From positions 1 through 9,504 of the forward strand of contig CANQEF010000035.1 of NCBI GenBank assembly GCA_947594675.1: DNA of 9,504 nucleotides, given 5' to 3'. The notes below the pieces were generated by a model. It saw only the letters and a list, made by a program, of their open reading frames with translations, had not been told where the DNA came from and searched no databases. The position numbers and the translations under genes were made by a program. Below are positions 1 through 6,509 of the stretch, in pieces (position 1 is the stretch's first letter; the number at the start of each line of letters is the position of its first letter). This DNA comes from an uncultured Bacilli bacterium. Lineage in GTDB: Bacteria > Bacillota_I > Bacilli_A > RF39 > UBA660.

Positions 1-1047
1 CATTTTATTAAAACAAATAAAGCTTATGATGGTGTTAGAAAAATAGTGTCTGAATTTGTTAATTGTAAAGAACAGGAAGTAATTTTTACAAGTGGTACAA
101 CGATGTCTATAAATACTGTGGTGTTTGGCTATATGAGAAAGTTTTTAAAAAAGGATGATGAAGTAATTATTTCTAAAGCTGAGCATGCCTCTAATGTACT
201 TCCATGGTTAAAACTTAGTGAAGAAATTGGCATCGTTATTAAATATGCACCACTTGATGATAATATGGAGCTTACTGTTCGGAATATAGAAAAAACAATT
301 ACAGAGAAAACAAAAGTTATTTCAATTGCCCATGTTACTAATGTAATAGGTGATGTAAGAGATATAACGACAATAGGTAAAATTTGTAAGGATCGAGGTA
401 TTTTGTTTAATGTAGATGCTGCTCAAAGTGTTCCTCATATGAAAGTGGATTTTTCAGAAAGTAATATTGATTTTTTAAGTTTTTCGGGACATAAAATGTG
501 TGGTCCAACGGGAGTTGGAGTATTAGTAGCGAAAGAAGAATTAATGGAAAAAATGGATCCTTTATGTTATGGTGGAGGAATGAATCAAACTTTTGAGTCT
601 GATGGTACTTATCAGTTGAAGGAAGGACCAAGTAAATTTGAGGCTGGGACACCGCCTATTGCTGAAGTTATTGGACTTGGAGAGGCAATAAAGTATTTGG
701 AAAGTATTGGTATATCTAAAATTCATGATTATGAAGTAGTGCTTAAAAGCTTTTTAGTTTCTGAATTAGAAAAAATTCCTAATATAATTTTATATAATAA
801 AAATTCTAATAGTGGAATACTTTCTTTTAATATTGATGGAGTTTTTGCTCAAGATAGTTCTGTATATTTAAATAGTTATAATATTTATGTTAGAGCTGGA
901 AATCATTGTGCTAAGATATTAAAAGATGAAATGAAAATAAAGAATACTGTTCGTGTAAGTTTGTATTTTTATAATAATAAAGAGGATATTTTAAAATTAA
1001 TTGATGTTTTAAAAAGAAGTGAAGAAATATTTAGAGTAGTAATTTAG
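1..1047 (+). CDS. sufS: Cysteine desulfurase SufS (5' end cut by window edge)
   Basis: PLP-dependent enzyme that removes sulfur from L-cysteine and passes it to SufU for cytosolic Fe-S cluster assembly. The frame is open from base 1, and its first codons (reading HFIKTNKAYDGVRKI) fit the SufS N-terminal region. The GTG at 46 is therefore an internal codon, and roughly 55-60 residues lie outside the window. Visible landmarks are TSGTT (PLP phosphate binding), EH in AEHASN (the His that stacks on PLP), DAAQSVPH (the Asp that contacts the PLP ring nitrogen), SGHKMCGPTG with the Schiff-base Lys codon at 493-495, and RAGNHCAK with the persulfide Cys codon at 907-909. The C-terminus has the usual NTVRVSLYFYNN pattern. 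sufU follows after 11 nt. The order sufS-sufU-sufB matches the Bacillota sufCDSUB operon. Family assignment is firm. Confidence 0.96.
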   Translation, partial: HFIKTNKAYDGVRKIVSEFVNCKEQEVIFTSGTTMSINTVVFGYMRKFLKKDDEVIISKAEHASNVLPWLKLSEEIGIVIKYAPLDDNMELTVRNIEKTITEKTKVISIAHVTNVIGDVRDITTIGKICKDRGILFNVDAAQSVPHMKVDFSESNIDFLSFSGHKMCGPTGVGVLVAKEELMEKMDPLCYGGGMNQTFESDGTYQLKEGPSKFEAGTPPIAEVIGLGEAIKYLESIGISKIHDYEVVLKSFLVSELEKIPNIILYNKNSNSGILSFNIDGVFAQDSSVYLNSYNIYVRAGNHCAKILKDEMKIKNTVRVSLYFYNNKEDILKLIDVLKRSEEIFRVVI

Positions 1048-1058
1048 GTGATATAGTT

Positions 1059-1478
1059 ATGGATAGCAATTTACGTAGAGAAATAATTTTAGATAATTAT
1101 CAAAATCCCATGAATAGAGGATTAGTTAATGAGGATAATTATTTGAAAGTTAATAGTAGTAGTGAAAGCTGTATTGATAATTTAGATTTTATGATGAAGA
1201 TAGAAAATGGCGTAGTAGTCGACATTCGCTTTGATGGAGAGGCTTGTGCTATAAGTACTTCTGCTAGTTCTATATTAATTAGAAGTTTAATTGGAAAAAA
1301 GATTTCTTTAGTTAGAGAAATATTAGATAACTATAAGAAGATGATTAATGAAGAAGAGTATGATAAAGAGTTATTAGGTGAGTTAAATGTCTATGATAGT
1401 TTGCAACCAAATAGGAAAAATTGTGCTTTACTTCCAGGTATTGCGATGGAAAAAATGTTAGGTCTTTCTGAGAAATAA
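1059..1478 (+). CDS. sufU: SufU, zinc-dependent sulfurtransferase partner of SufS
   Basis: 139-residue SufU/IscU-like protein that accepts persulfide sulfur from SufS and hands it to the SufBCD scaffold. The N-terminus LRREIILDNYQNPMNRG is typical. The four Zn ligands of Bacillus SufU appear preserved as C38, D40, C63 (GEACAIS) and C122 (NRKNCAL). R119, three residues before the last Cys, matches the position used for SufS contact. The first ligand motif reads S-C-I-D instead of the usual T-C-G-D, so the Gly between Cys and Asp is replaced by Ile. AGGTGA at 1046-1051 supports the ATG at 1059. The gene sits between sufS and sufB, which separates it from a housekeeping IscU. Length is close to the family norm. 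Confidence 0.94.
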   Translation: MDSNLRREIILDNYQNPMNRGLVNEDNYLKVNSSSESCIDNLDFMMKIENGVVVDIRFDGEACAISTSASSILIRSLIGKKISLVREILDNYKKMINEEEYDKELLGELNVYDSLQPNRKNCALLPGIAMEKMLGLSEK

Positions 1479-1499
1479 ATTAGATTGTGGGTGAAAAAT

Positions 1500-2813
1500 A
1501 TGGAGATTATTGGACTAAATGAGGAAAATATTAAAAAAATTTCTGAGATAAAAAATGAAGATGATTGGATAAGAAAGTATCGTCTTGAAAGTTTTAAAAA
1601 GTTTAATAATCTTGATATGCCTAATTTTGGTCCTAAGATTGAGCTTGATTTTAATGATATTATCTATTACAAGGCAGATAAAAGAGATGAAAAAATTCAA
1701 AGTGATTGGAATAATGTTTTAAAACCAGTGGTTCAAGAGTTAGATTCTTTAGGAGTTTTGGAAAGTGAAGAACATCTTGGTGGAATGGGTGTACAGTATG
1801 AAAGTGAAGTAATTTATCATAGTATGTTAGAAGAATTAACTAATAAAAAAGTTATTTTTACTTCTATTGAAGTTGCTATGAGGAAGTATCCAGAATTAGT
1901 AAAAAAGTATTTTGGAAAGATTGTTAATAATGGGGAAAATAAATTTGCTGCTTTAAATGGTAGTGTTTTTAGTGGGGGAAGTTTTATATATGTACCACCT
2001 AATACTAAATTAGATAGGCCTTTACAAAGTTATTTTAGAATTAATAGTCGTAATATGGGACAATTTGAAAGGACTTTAATTATAGTTGATGATAATAGTG
2101 ATTTGCATTATATCGAGGGTTGTACTGCTCCTACTTATAGTGAATCTTCTTTACATGCTGCTGTTGTAGAAATTTATGTAGGAAAGAATAGCAAATGTCG
2201 TTATTCTACTATTCAGAATTGGGCAAATAATGTTTATAATTTAGTTACAAAAAGAGCTTTGGTAGATGAAAATGGTACCATGGAATGGATAGATGGCAAT
2301 ATTGGAAGTAAAGTTACAATGAAGTATCCTTGTTGTATTTTAAAAGGAGATAATTCTACTGGTACTTGTATTACGATTAGTGTTGCCTCAAAGGGGCAAA
2401 TACAAGATAGTGGAGCTCGTATGATTCATTTGGGCAAGAATACTAAGAGTAATATAATTTCTAAGAGTATAGCAAGAAATGGTGGTAATGCTACTTATAG
2501 AGGAAAAGCTTTTATTAATACGGATGCTTTAAATAGTAATAGTAATGTCAAATGTGATACTTTAATTCTTGATGAATTTTCAAAGAGTGATACCATTCCT
2601 GTTAATGCTTGCTATAACATAAGTAGTAATATAGAACATGAGGCTACAGTAGCTAAAATAAATGAAGAAAATTTGTTTTATATGGAAAGTAGGGGGATTT
2701 CTAGGGAAAGGGCTACAGAATTAATTATTCTTGGCTTTTTGGAAGAATTTAGAGAAGAATTGCCTATGGAGTATGCCGTTGAGTTAAATCAGTTAATTAA
2801 AAATAATTTATAA
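1500..2813 (+). CDS. sufB: Fe-S cluster assembly scaffold protein SufB
   Basis: 437-residue SufB, the subunit of the SufBC2D scaffold on which Fe-S clusters are built with sulfur delivered by SufU. The beta-helix core is clear: QYESEVIYH, KFAALNG, SGGSFIYVPP, YFRINSRNMGQFERT, EGCTAP, TIQNWANNVYNLVTKR, EWIDGNIGS, and the C-terminal helix motif ELPMEYAVELNQLI. The conserved Cys of the CDT motif (C352, equivalent to E. coli SufB C405) and the His-Glu pair in IEHEA (H380/E381, equivalent to H433/E434) are present, so it should be active. The frame is open from a TTG at 1485, but GGGTGA at 1489-1494 lies just ahead of the ATG at 1500, which I take as the start. The N-terminus is about 27 residues shorter than Bacillus SufB. 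Last gene of the operon; sufC and sufD are not in view. Confidence 0.95.
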   Translation: MEIIGLNEENIKKISEIKNEDDWIRKYRLESFKKFNNLDMPNFGPKIELDFNDIIYYKADKRDEKIQSDWNNVLKPVVQELDSLGVLESEEHLGGMGVQYESEVIYHSMLEELTNKKVIFTSIEVAMRKYPELVKKYFGKIVNNGENKFAALNGSVFSGGSFIYVPPNTKLDRPLQSYFRINSRNMGQFERTLIIVDDNSDLHYIEGCTAPTYSESSLHAAVVEIYVGKNSKCRYSTIQNWANNVYNLVTKRALVDENGTMEWIDGNIGSKVTMKYPCCILKGDNSTGTCITISVASKGQIQDSGARMIHLGKNTKSNIISKSIARNGGNATYRGKAFINTDALNSNSNVKCDTLILDEFSKSDTIPVNACYNISSNIEHEATVAKINEENLFYMESRGISRERATELIILGFLEEFREELPMEYAVELNQLIKNNL

Positions 2814-2861
2814 TTTTTAAATTTTTACTAATTTTTAAATTTCAAGTATATTTTGTTTTTG

Positions 2862-2898
2862 AAAATGAAATTTTCACTAGGGAAATTTCATTTTTTTT
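2862..2898 (+). terminator. Rho-independent terminator of the suf operon
   Basis: A 12-bp perfect stem pairs AAAATGAAATTT (2862-2873) with AAATTTCATTTT (2883-2894). It extends inward by a G-U and a C-G pair to a 5-nt loop, and the T-run continues to 2898. It lies 48 nt after the sufB stop, before the ssb promoter. The stem is AT-rich but long. Upstream A residues also make it weakly usable from the other strand, but no minus-strand gene ends here. Confidence 0.85.
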
Positions 2899-2911
2899 GA
2901 ATTGATTTGTT

Positions 2912-2932
2912 GCTCAATTTTTATAATTGAGC
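2912..2932. repeat. Inverted repeat immediately upstream of the ssb -35 box
   Basis: GCTCAATT (2912-2919) and AATTGAGC (2925-2932) form a perfect 8-bp inverted repeat around TTTAT. It ends 2 bp before the predicted -35 box at 2935. No T-run follows, so it is not a terminator. The right half overlaps a second TATAAT (2922-2927). It could be an operator for a dimeric regulator, or a hairpin in a longer leader if a more upstream promoter is used. The role is inference. Confidence 0.5.
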
Positions 2933-2934
2933 GT

Positions 2935-2963
2935 TTGCATAGAAAAAAATTTTTTTGTAATAT
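2935..2963 (+). promoter_or_regulatory. Predicted sigma-A-type promoter of ssb
   Basis: TTGCAT (2935-2940), a 17-nt spacer, then TAATAT (2958-2963), placing transcription start near 2970 and leaving a short leader containing the strong Shine-Dalgarno AAAGGAGGTGA (2974-2984). A weaker alternative is TTGAAT (2897-2902) with TATAAT (2922-2927) at a long 19-nt spacing. Confidence 0.6.
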
Positions 2964-2987
2964 AGGGGCAATGAAAGGAGGTGAGAC

Positions 2988-3422
2988 ATGTTAAATCAAA
3001 TTATATTGGTTGGAAGACTTACAAGAAATGTTACCATCAATAAATCGGAAAAGGGTGTTGGTGTTGCGACTATTGGTTTGGCAATACCAAGGAGTTTTAA
3101 AAATTCTGAGGGAAATTATGATACCGATTTTATAGATTGTGTTGCATTTGATTCGGTGGCTGCAAATACAGCAGAATATTGTGGTAAAGGTGATATTGTA
3201 GGTGTTAAGGGTAGAATCCAATCACGGAAAGTAGAAAAAGATGGGAAAAATGAGACAATTATGGAAATAATTGCTGAAAAAGTTACTTTTTTATCCAATA
3301 AAAGTCGGGAAGAAACAGAAGAAGACGAAGAAAATGAAGAAGAAACGGATGGGCTAGAAGAAGATGAAGAAGAAACACAAGACCAAGAAAATGAAGAAGA
3401 AAAAGAAGAAGATGAAGACTAA
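2988..3422 (+). CDS. ssb: Single-stranded DNA-binding protein with hyper-acidic tail
   Basis: 144-residue SSB-family protein. Residues 1-104 form one OB fold with recognisable landmarks: MLNQIILVGRLTRN at the start, GVATIGLAIPRSF, TDFIDCVAF, and KGDIVGVKGRIQSR. It should coat single-stranded DNA, probably as a tetramer. Residues 107-144 are a disordered tail in which 27 of 38 residues are Asp or Glu. The tail ends EEDED and lacks the hydrophobic DDLPF-like tip through which SSB normally recruits repair and replication proteins. The gene stands alone with its own promoter and terminator, not between rpsF and rpsR where the main Bacillota ssb usually sits. It could therefore be a second SSB, a mobile-element-derived copy, or a lineage-specific main SSB. 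A near-perfect Shine-Dalgarno 3 nt before the ATG implies strong translation. Family firm; paralogue type uncertain. Confidence 0.9.
   Translation: MLNQIILVGRLTRNVTINKSEKGVGVATIGLAIPRSFKNSEGNYDTDFIDCVAFDSVAANTAEYCGKGDIVGVKGRIQSRKVEKDGKNETIMEIIAEKVTFLSNKSREETEEDEENEEETDGLEEDEEETQDQENEEEKEEDED
3305..3419 (+). repeat. Polypurine GAA-rich low-complexity tract encoding the SSB tail
   Basis: The tail-coding DNA is almost pure purine on the plus strand, built of GAA/GAT codons. An 18-nt segment (AAGAAAATGAAGAAGAAA) occurs twice, at 3328-3345 and 3385-3402, 57 nt (19 codons) apart and in frame. Such tracts tend to change length by replication slippage, so tail length may vary between strains; that last point is inference. 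Confidence 0.6.
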
Positions 3423-3427
3423 TTTTT

Positions 3428-3454
3428 GCAACTGACATAAGTCAGTTGCTTTTT
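3428..3454 (+). terminator. Rho-independent terminator after ssb
   Basis: GCAACTGAC (3428-3436) pairs perfectly with GTCAGTTGC (3441-3449) around an ATAA loop and is followed by five T residues, 6 nt after the ssb stop. This isolates ssb from the next transcription unit. Confidence 0.9.
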
Positions 3455-3457
3455 CTA

Positions 3458-3486
3458 TTAACTTTTTTAATAAAATTTGATACAAT
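3458..3486 (+). promoter_or_regulatory. Predicted promoter of the GNAT-pdp unit, extended -10
   Basis: TTAACT (3458-3463), a 17-nt spacer, then TACAAT (3481-3486) preceded by TG at 3478-3479, an extended -10. Start of transcription would be near 3493, so translation must begin downstream of that. This helps choose the ATG at 3510 as the GNAT start. Confidence 0.6.
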
Positions 3487-3509
3487 CATTTATAGGATGG
3501 ATGATTTTT

Positions 3510-3914
3510 ATGATAAGTATAAGAAAATATACAGATAATGATTATGATGATGTATTTCAGATATTGAAGGATAATTTTGAAGTAGAAAAAGCTAAAAATT
3601 GTTTTGATGAAAATACATTGGAATTCGTGGCATTAAATGATAATAAAATAGTTGGTTATTTTATTATGAGAAAAGTTATTGATATAATAAAAGTAAAAAA
3701 GATATTTTATTTGGAATATGTTTGTGTTGATAAAAAAATGCAAAATAAAGGCATAGGTAAAGAAATTATGAATTATGTAATAAAATTTGCAAAAGAACAA
3801 AAAGCTAGTTATATAGAGTTAACTTCTTCATATACTAGGAAAGCAGCACATCATTTATACGAAGAGTTTGATTTTAAAATAAGAGAATCTAATATATTTA
3901 GGAGAATGTTATGA
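3510..3914 (+). CDS. GNAT-family N-acetyltransferase
   Basis: 134-residue single-domain GNAT enzyme that transfers an acetyl group from acetyl-CoA to an amine; the substrate is unknown. The acetyl-CoA pyrophosphate loop is visible as Q78-N-K-G81-I-G83 after the beta-strand FYLEYVCVDKK. The C-terminal AHHLYEEFDFK pattern carries the Tyr (Y117) often used as general acid. The frame is open to a TTG at 3477, but the predicted promoter lies at 3458-3486 and AGGATGG (3494-3500) sits 9 nt before the ATG at 3510, so that start (MISIRKYT) is preferred over the ATG at 3501. The gene overlaps the phosphorylase by 4 nt (ATGA), so the two are cotranscribed and probably translationally coupled. Nothing in the sequence links it functionally to nucleoside salvage. 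Family firm; substrate unknown. Confidence 0.88.
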   Translation: MISIRKYTDNDYDDVFQILKDNFEVEKAKNCFDENTLEFVALNDNKIVGYFIMRKVIDIIKVKKIFYLEYVCVDKKMQNKGIGKEIMNYVIKFAKEQKASYIELTSSYTRKAAHHLYEEFDFKIRESNIFRRML

Positions 3915-5152
3915 TAGTAGATATTATAAATAAGAAAAGGCTAGGACAAGAGCTTAGTTATAGAGAGTTAGATTTTATTTTTAATGGTTATTTGGAAGGA
4001 AAAGTTGCTGATTATCAAATGTCTTCTTTGCTTATGGCCATTTGTATTAATGGGATGACTGATGAAGAAGTATTTAGTTTGACAAAAATATTTGTTGATA
4101 GTGGAGATATTTTAGATTTTGATGAACTAGGTATTTTAGTTGATAAGCATTCGACTGGTGGTATTGGTGATAAAGTTACTTTGATTATTGCTCCTATAGT
4201 TGCTGCTTGTGGTTGTCCAATGATGAAAATGAGTGGAAGAGGTCTTGGTTATACTGGGGGTACTATAGATAAGTTAGAGTCAATTCCTGGTTTTAGGACA
4301 AATTTAACTGATGAAGAAATTTATGAGCAGATTAAAAAAATTGGTGTTGTTATTACTGGGCAAACAAAGGATTTAGCTCCTATGGATAAAGCTATTTATG
4401 CCTTAAGGGATGTTACTGCTACTGTGTCATCAATTCCTTTAATTGCCTCTAGTATAATGAGTAAAAAGATTGCTAGTGGAGCTGATAAAATTTTAATAGA
4501 TGTTAAAGTTGGAAAAGGTGCATTAATAAATAATGAGGAAGATGCTCAAAAACTTTGTGAATTAATGGTAAAAATTGGTAAGATATATCATAAAGAGGTA
4601 CGAACTAAGATTAGTAATATGAATATTCCTTTAGGATATGCCATTGGAAATAGTGTAGAAGTTTTAGAGGCTATAGATATTTTAAAGGGTAAAGAAAGAG
4701 ATAATTATTTAGTAGATTTGTGTTTGGATATATCTTCTGAATTGGTTTCTATGGGAAAAAATATTTCGAAAGATGAGGCTCTTCATTTAGTTAAGGATGC
4801 TTTAGAAAAAGGTTATGCTTATCAAAAGTTTTTGGAAATTGTTAAGATGCAGGGTGGCGATTTAGAAAAAATACAGGTAAGTAAAAAAGAAAAGTATATA
4901 ATTGCTGATAAAACGGGAATACTAAGTAATATAGATGCATTGGAATTAGGAAAACTAGCTATTTCTTTGGGAGCAGGAAGAATTCAAAAAGATGATAAGA
5001 TTGATTCTAGTGTAGGTATTAGATTACATTATTTAGTTGGTGAAAAAGTCAGAAAAGGAGATGTTTTAGCAACTATTTATGTAAAGTCAAAAGTAAAGTT
5101 GTCAAAATGTAAAGATATTTTTGATATTCAGAAAAAAACACTTTCAAAATAA
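3911..5152 (+). CDS. pdp: Pyrimidine-nucleoside phosphorylase
   Basis: 413-residue member of the thymidine/pyrimidine-nucleoside phosphorylase family, which cleaves uridine, thymidine or deoxyuridine with phosphate to the base and (deoxy)ribose-1-phosphate in nucleoside salvage. The phosphate-binding segment KHSTGGIGDK (79-88) and the family signature SGRGLGYTGGTIDKLE (108-123) are intact. R166, S181 and K185 have the same spacing as the pyrimidine-binding residues R171, S186 and K190 of E. coli thymidine phosphorylase. The N-terminal alpha domain and a C-terminal alpha/beta domain ending in the GEKVRKGDVL hairpin are present. Length is about 20 residues under the Bacillus enzyme. AGGAGA (3900-3905) lies inside the GNAT end. 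In Bacillota this family member is usually the broad-specificity Pdp, but DeoA-like specificity cannot be excluded. No convincing terminator follows. Confidence 0.94.
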   Translation: MIVDIINKKRLGQELSYRELDFIFNGYLEGKVADYQMSSLLMAICINGMTDEEVFSLTKIFVDSGDILDFDELGILVDKHSTGGIGDKVTLIIAPIVAACGCPMMKMSGRGLGYTGGTIDKLESIPGFRTNLTDEEIYEQIKKIGVVITGQTKDLAPMDKAIYALRDVTATVSSIPLIASSIMSKKIASGADKILIDVKVGKGALINNEEDAQKLCELMVKIGKIYHKEVRTKISNMNIPLGYAIGNSVEVLEAIDILKGKERDNYLVDLCLDISSELVSMGKNISKDEALHLVKDALEKGYAYQKFLEIVKMQGGDLEKIQVSKKEKYIIADKTGILSNIDALELGKLAISLGAGRIQKDDKIDSSVGIRLHYLVGEKVRKGDVLATIYVKSKVKLSKCKDIFDIQKKTLSK

Positions 5153-5175
5153 TTAATTTATGTTATAATGAAAGT
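5140..5175. repeat. 7-bp inverted repeat framing the operon promoter
   Basis: ACTTTCA (5140-5146) and TGAAAGT (5169-5175) are perfect inverted copies separated by 22 bp. One arm covers the -35 and the other the downstream edge of the -10, with centres 29 bp apart. This could be a split operator, but a 7-bp repeat in such AT-rich DNA could also be chance. Confidence 0.3.
5141..5169 (+). promoter_or_regulatory. Predicted extended -10 promoter of the thioester-protein/sortase operon
   Basis: A consensus TATAAT (5164-5169) with TG at 5161-5162 forms a full TGNTATAAT extended -10. The -35 is weak: CTTTCA at 5141-5146 (17-nt spacing) or TTTCAA at 5142-5147 (16-nt). The -35 overlaps the last codons of pdp. 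Start of transcription would be near 5176. Confidence 0.65.
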
Positions 5176-5195
5176 AAGAAGGTATGGTGAGTAAG

Positions 5196-6509
5196 ATGGA
5201 AAAAATTTATATCGATAATAATAATTATCACAATAAGAAAAGAAAAATTGATGGTGTTTCAATTTTGGCTTTCTTTGTTGCTATATTTGCAGTAGTTTCA
5301 CTAGTAGCAGTTGGCTTTAATCAGGTTACTTATGCAGCTAATTCTCTTCAAGGTGATCAACTTGCAAATCTAGATAGTTTTAATGTTAAGAAGGAAACTG
5401 GTAATACGGATGAAATAATCATGTTATCAGATACATCATTCCCTGTTGAGATGCATTATGCAGAATTAACTTGTGAGGGAAGTAGTGATGGTTGTAGTGG
5501 AGGTAAGAAATATATTCCAGTATTTTGTATTCAAAGGAATATTACTTTCCCAGAAAATGGTGATAAGAGTTACAAAATAGTTGATAATGGACAGATTAAA
5601 GATGTTGGATTTTTATATTTGGTTTCTAATCTTTATCCAAATACAGAATTAGAGGCAGCTTTCCCAATTCAAGGATCAGATACTAATCATAAAATAGATA
5701 CTTGGTTAACTCAAGCTGCAATATATTATTATTTGGGTAAGACTGGTTATCAATCAGATAAGCAAAATATGCAAGATTTAGATTATCAACATGTTGAGAA
5801 TGCTCATTATTTAAAATATGGTCCTAATAGAAATCAATTACAAGGTGCTACTACTGTAGGATATACTTCAGAAGATCATACATTAATAGATAGTTATAAA
5901 GTTAAAGGAAAGAATTTAACTATTCGTCAATTGATTAATAAAGCTATAGAATATCATAATAGTAATTCATCTATTTATAGTTTAAATGTTTCAGCTGAAG
6001 GTGATGTATCAGTTGATACTTCAGAAAAATATTACTTTTCTAAATTAATAAATGTTCAAGCTACTTTGTTAGATAGTTCTTTAGGTAGTTTTAAAGGATT
6101 TTCAATAACTATTCCTGATACAGCACCAGCAGATACAATTATTACAAATCAAGAAGGAGAGAAAATTGAAAATTTAACTAATATTGCTCCAGGTACTAAG
6201 TTTTATGTTAGAGTTCCTATTGATTCAGTACAAGAGGCATCAAAGGTAGAAGTAGAAATTTCAGCTAATTTTGATGTAGCATATGCCGATAGATTTGCAA
6301 CTACTGTTACACCTGAGAGTTATCAAGAAATTACTTCATTAAGATTTAACCCTGTTGTAGAGAAAAAACCTTTTGAATTTGAGGTTGCTCCAGCTCCAGA
6401 TACTGGTTCATCTATGGCTCAGACCATTTACTTTATTGGTTTAATTGTATTGTTATGTGGAGTAGGTATAGTATACGCAAATGCAAAGAATAAACAAGTT
6501 AAAGAATAG
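5196..6509 (+). CDS. Cys-Gln thioester-forming surface protein with sortase sorting signal
   Basis: 437-residue secreted, wall-anchored protein. A basic N-terminus (HNKKRK) precedes a hydrophobic signal segment (about 22-42) with likely cleavage near TYAA (47-48). Residues about 75-255 are a TQXA-type thioester domain. C111 in PVFCIQ and Q173 in LTQAAIYYYL are the pair expected to form the internal Cys-Gln thioester, which in streptococcal and other Gram-positive adhesins reacts with target amines to attach covalently. Residues about 262-395 look like a beta-sandwich stalk. The C-terminus is a sorting signal: APDTG (400-404), a membrane segment (409-428) and a basic KNKQVKE tail. An extra pair, C93 and C100, lies before the thioester Cys. 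Start: GGTGA (5186-5190) is well spaced for ATG 5196, while ATG 5184 is poorly placed. The next gene is a sortase. The binding target is unknown. Confidence 0.88.
   Translation: MEKIYIDNNNYHNKKRKIDGVSILAFFVAIFAVVSLVAVGFNQVTYAANSLQGDQLANLDSFNVKKETGNTDEIIMLSDTSFPVEMHYAELTCEGSSDGCSGGKKYIPVFCIQRNITFPENGDKSYKIVDNGQIKDVGFLYLVSNLYPNTELEAAFPIQGSDTNHKIDTWLTQAAIYYYLGKTGYQSDKQNMQDLDYQHVENAHYLKYGPNRNQLQGATTVGYTSEDHTLIDSYKVKGKNLTIRQLINKAIEYHNSNSSIYSLNVSAEGDVSVDTSEKYYFSKLINVQATLLDSSLGSFKGFSITIPDTAPADTIITNQEGEKIENLTNIAPGTKFYVRVPIDSVQEASKVEVEISANFDVAYADRFATTVTPESYQEITSLRFNPVVEKKPFEFEVAPAPDTGSSMAQTIYFIGLIVLLCGVGIVYANAKNKQVKE

Noticed and set aside
46..48. GTG as a start codon for sufS
   Set aside because: The frame stays open to base 1 and the upstream codons encode recognisable SufS sequence; the gene simply continues past the window edge.
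407..652. Minus-strand open frame inside sufS
   Set aside because: It lies wholly within a firmly identified gene, has no recognisable domain and is an antisense by-product of AT-rich coding DNA. The same applies to minus-strand frames at 1515-1700, 2991-3221 and 3116-3298.
1485..1499. TTG at 1485 as the sufB start
   Set aside because: The ribosome site GGGTGA (1489-1494) would lie inside the gene; it is correctly placed for the ATG at 1500.
2811..2842. Two 14-nt direct copies of TAATTTTTAAATTT, 18 nt apart
   Set aside because: Pure A/T sequence in an AT-rich spacer; expected by chance, with no sign of iterons, a CRISPR array or an attachment site.
3423..3454. Hidden DLPF tip of SSB in another frame after the stop
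   Set aside because: No frame in this stretch gives an acidic-hydrophobic tip before the terminator, so a simple frameshift does not explain its absence.
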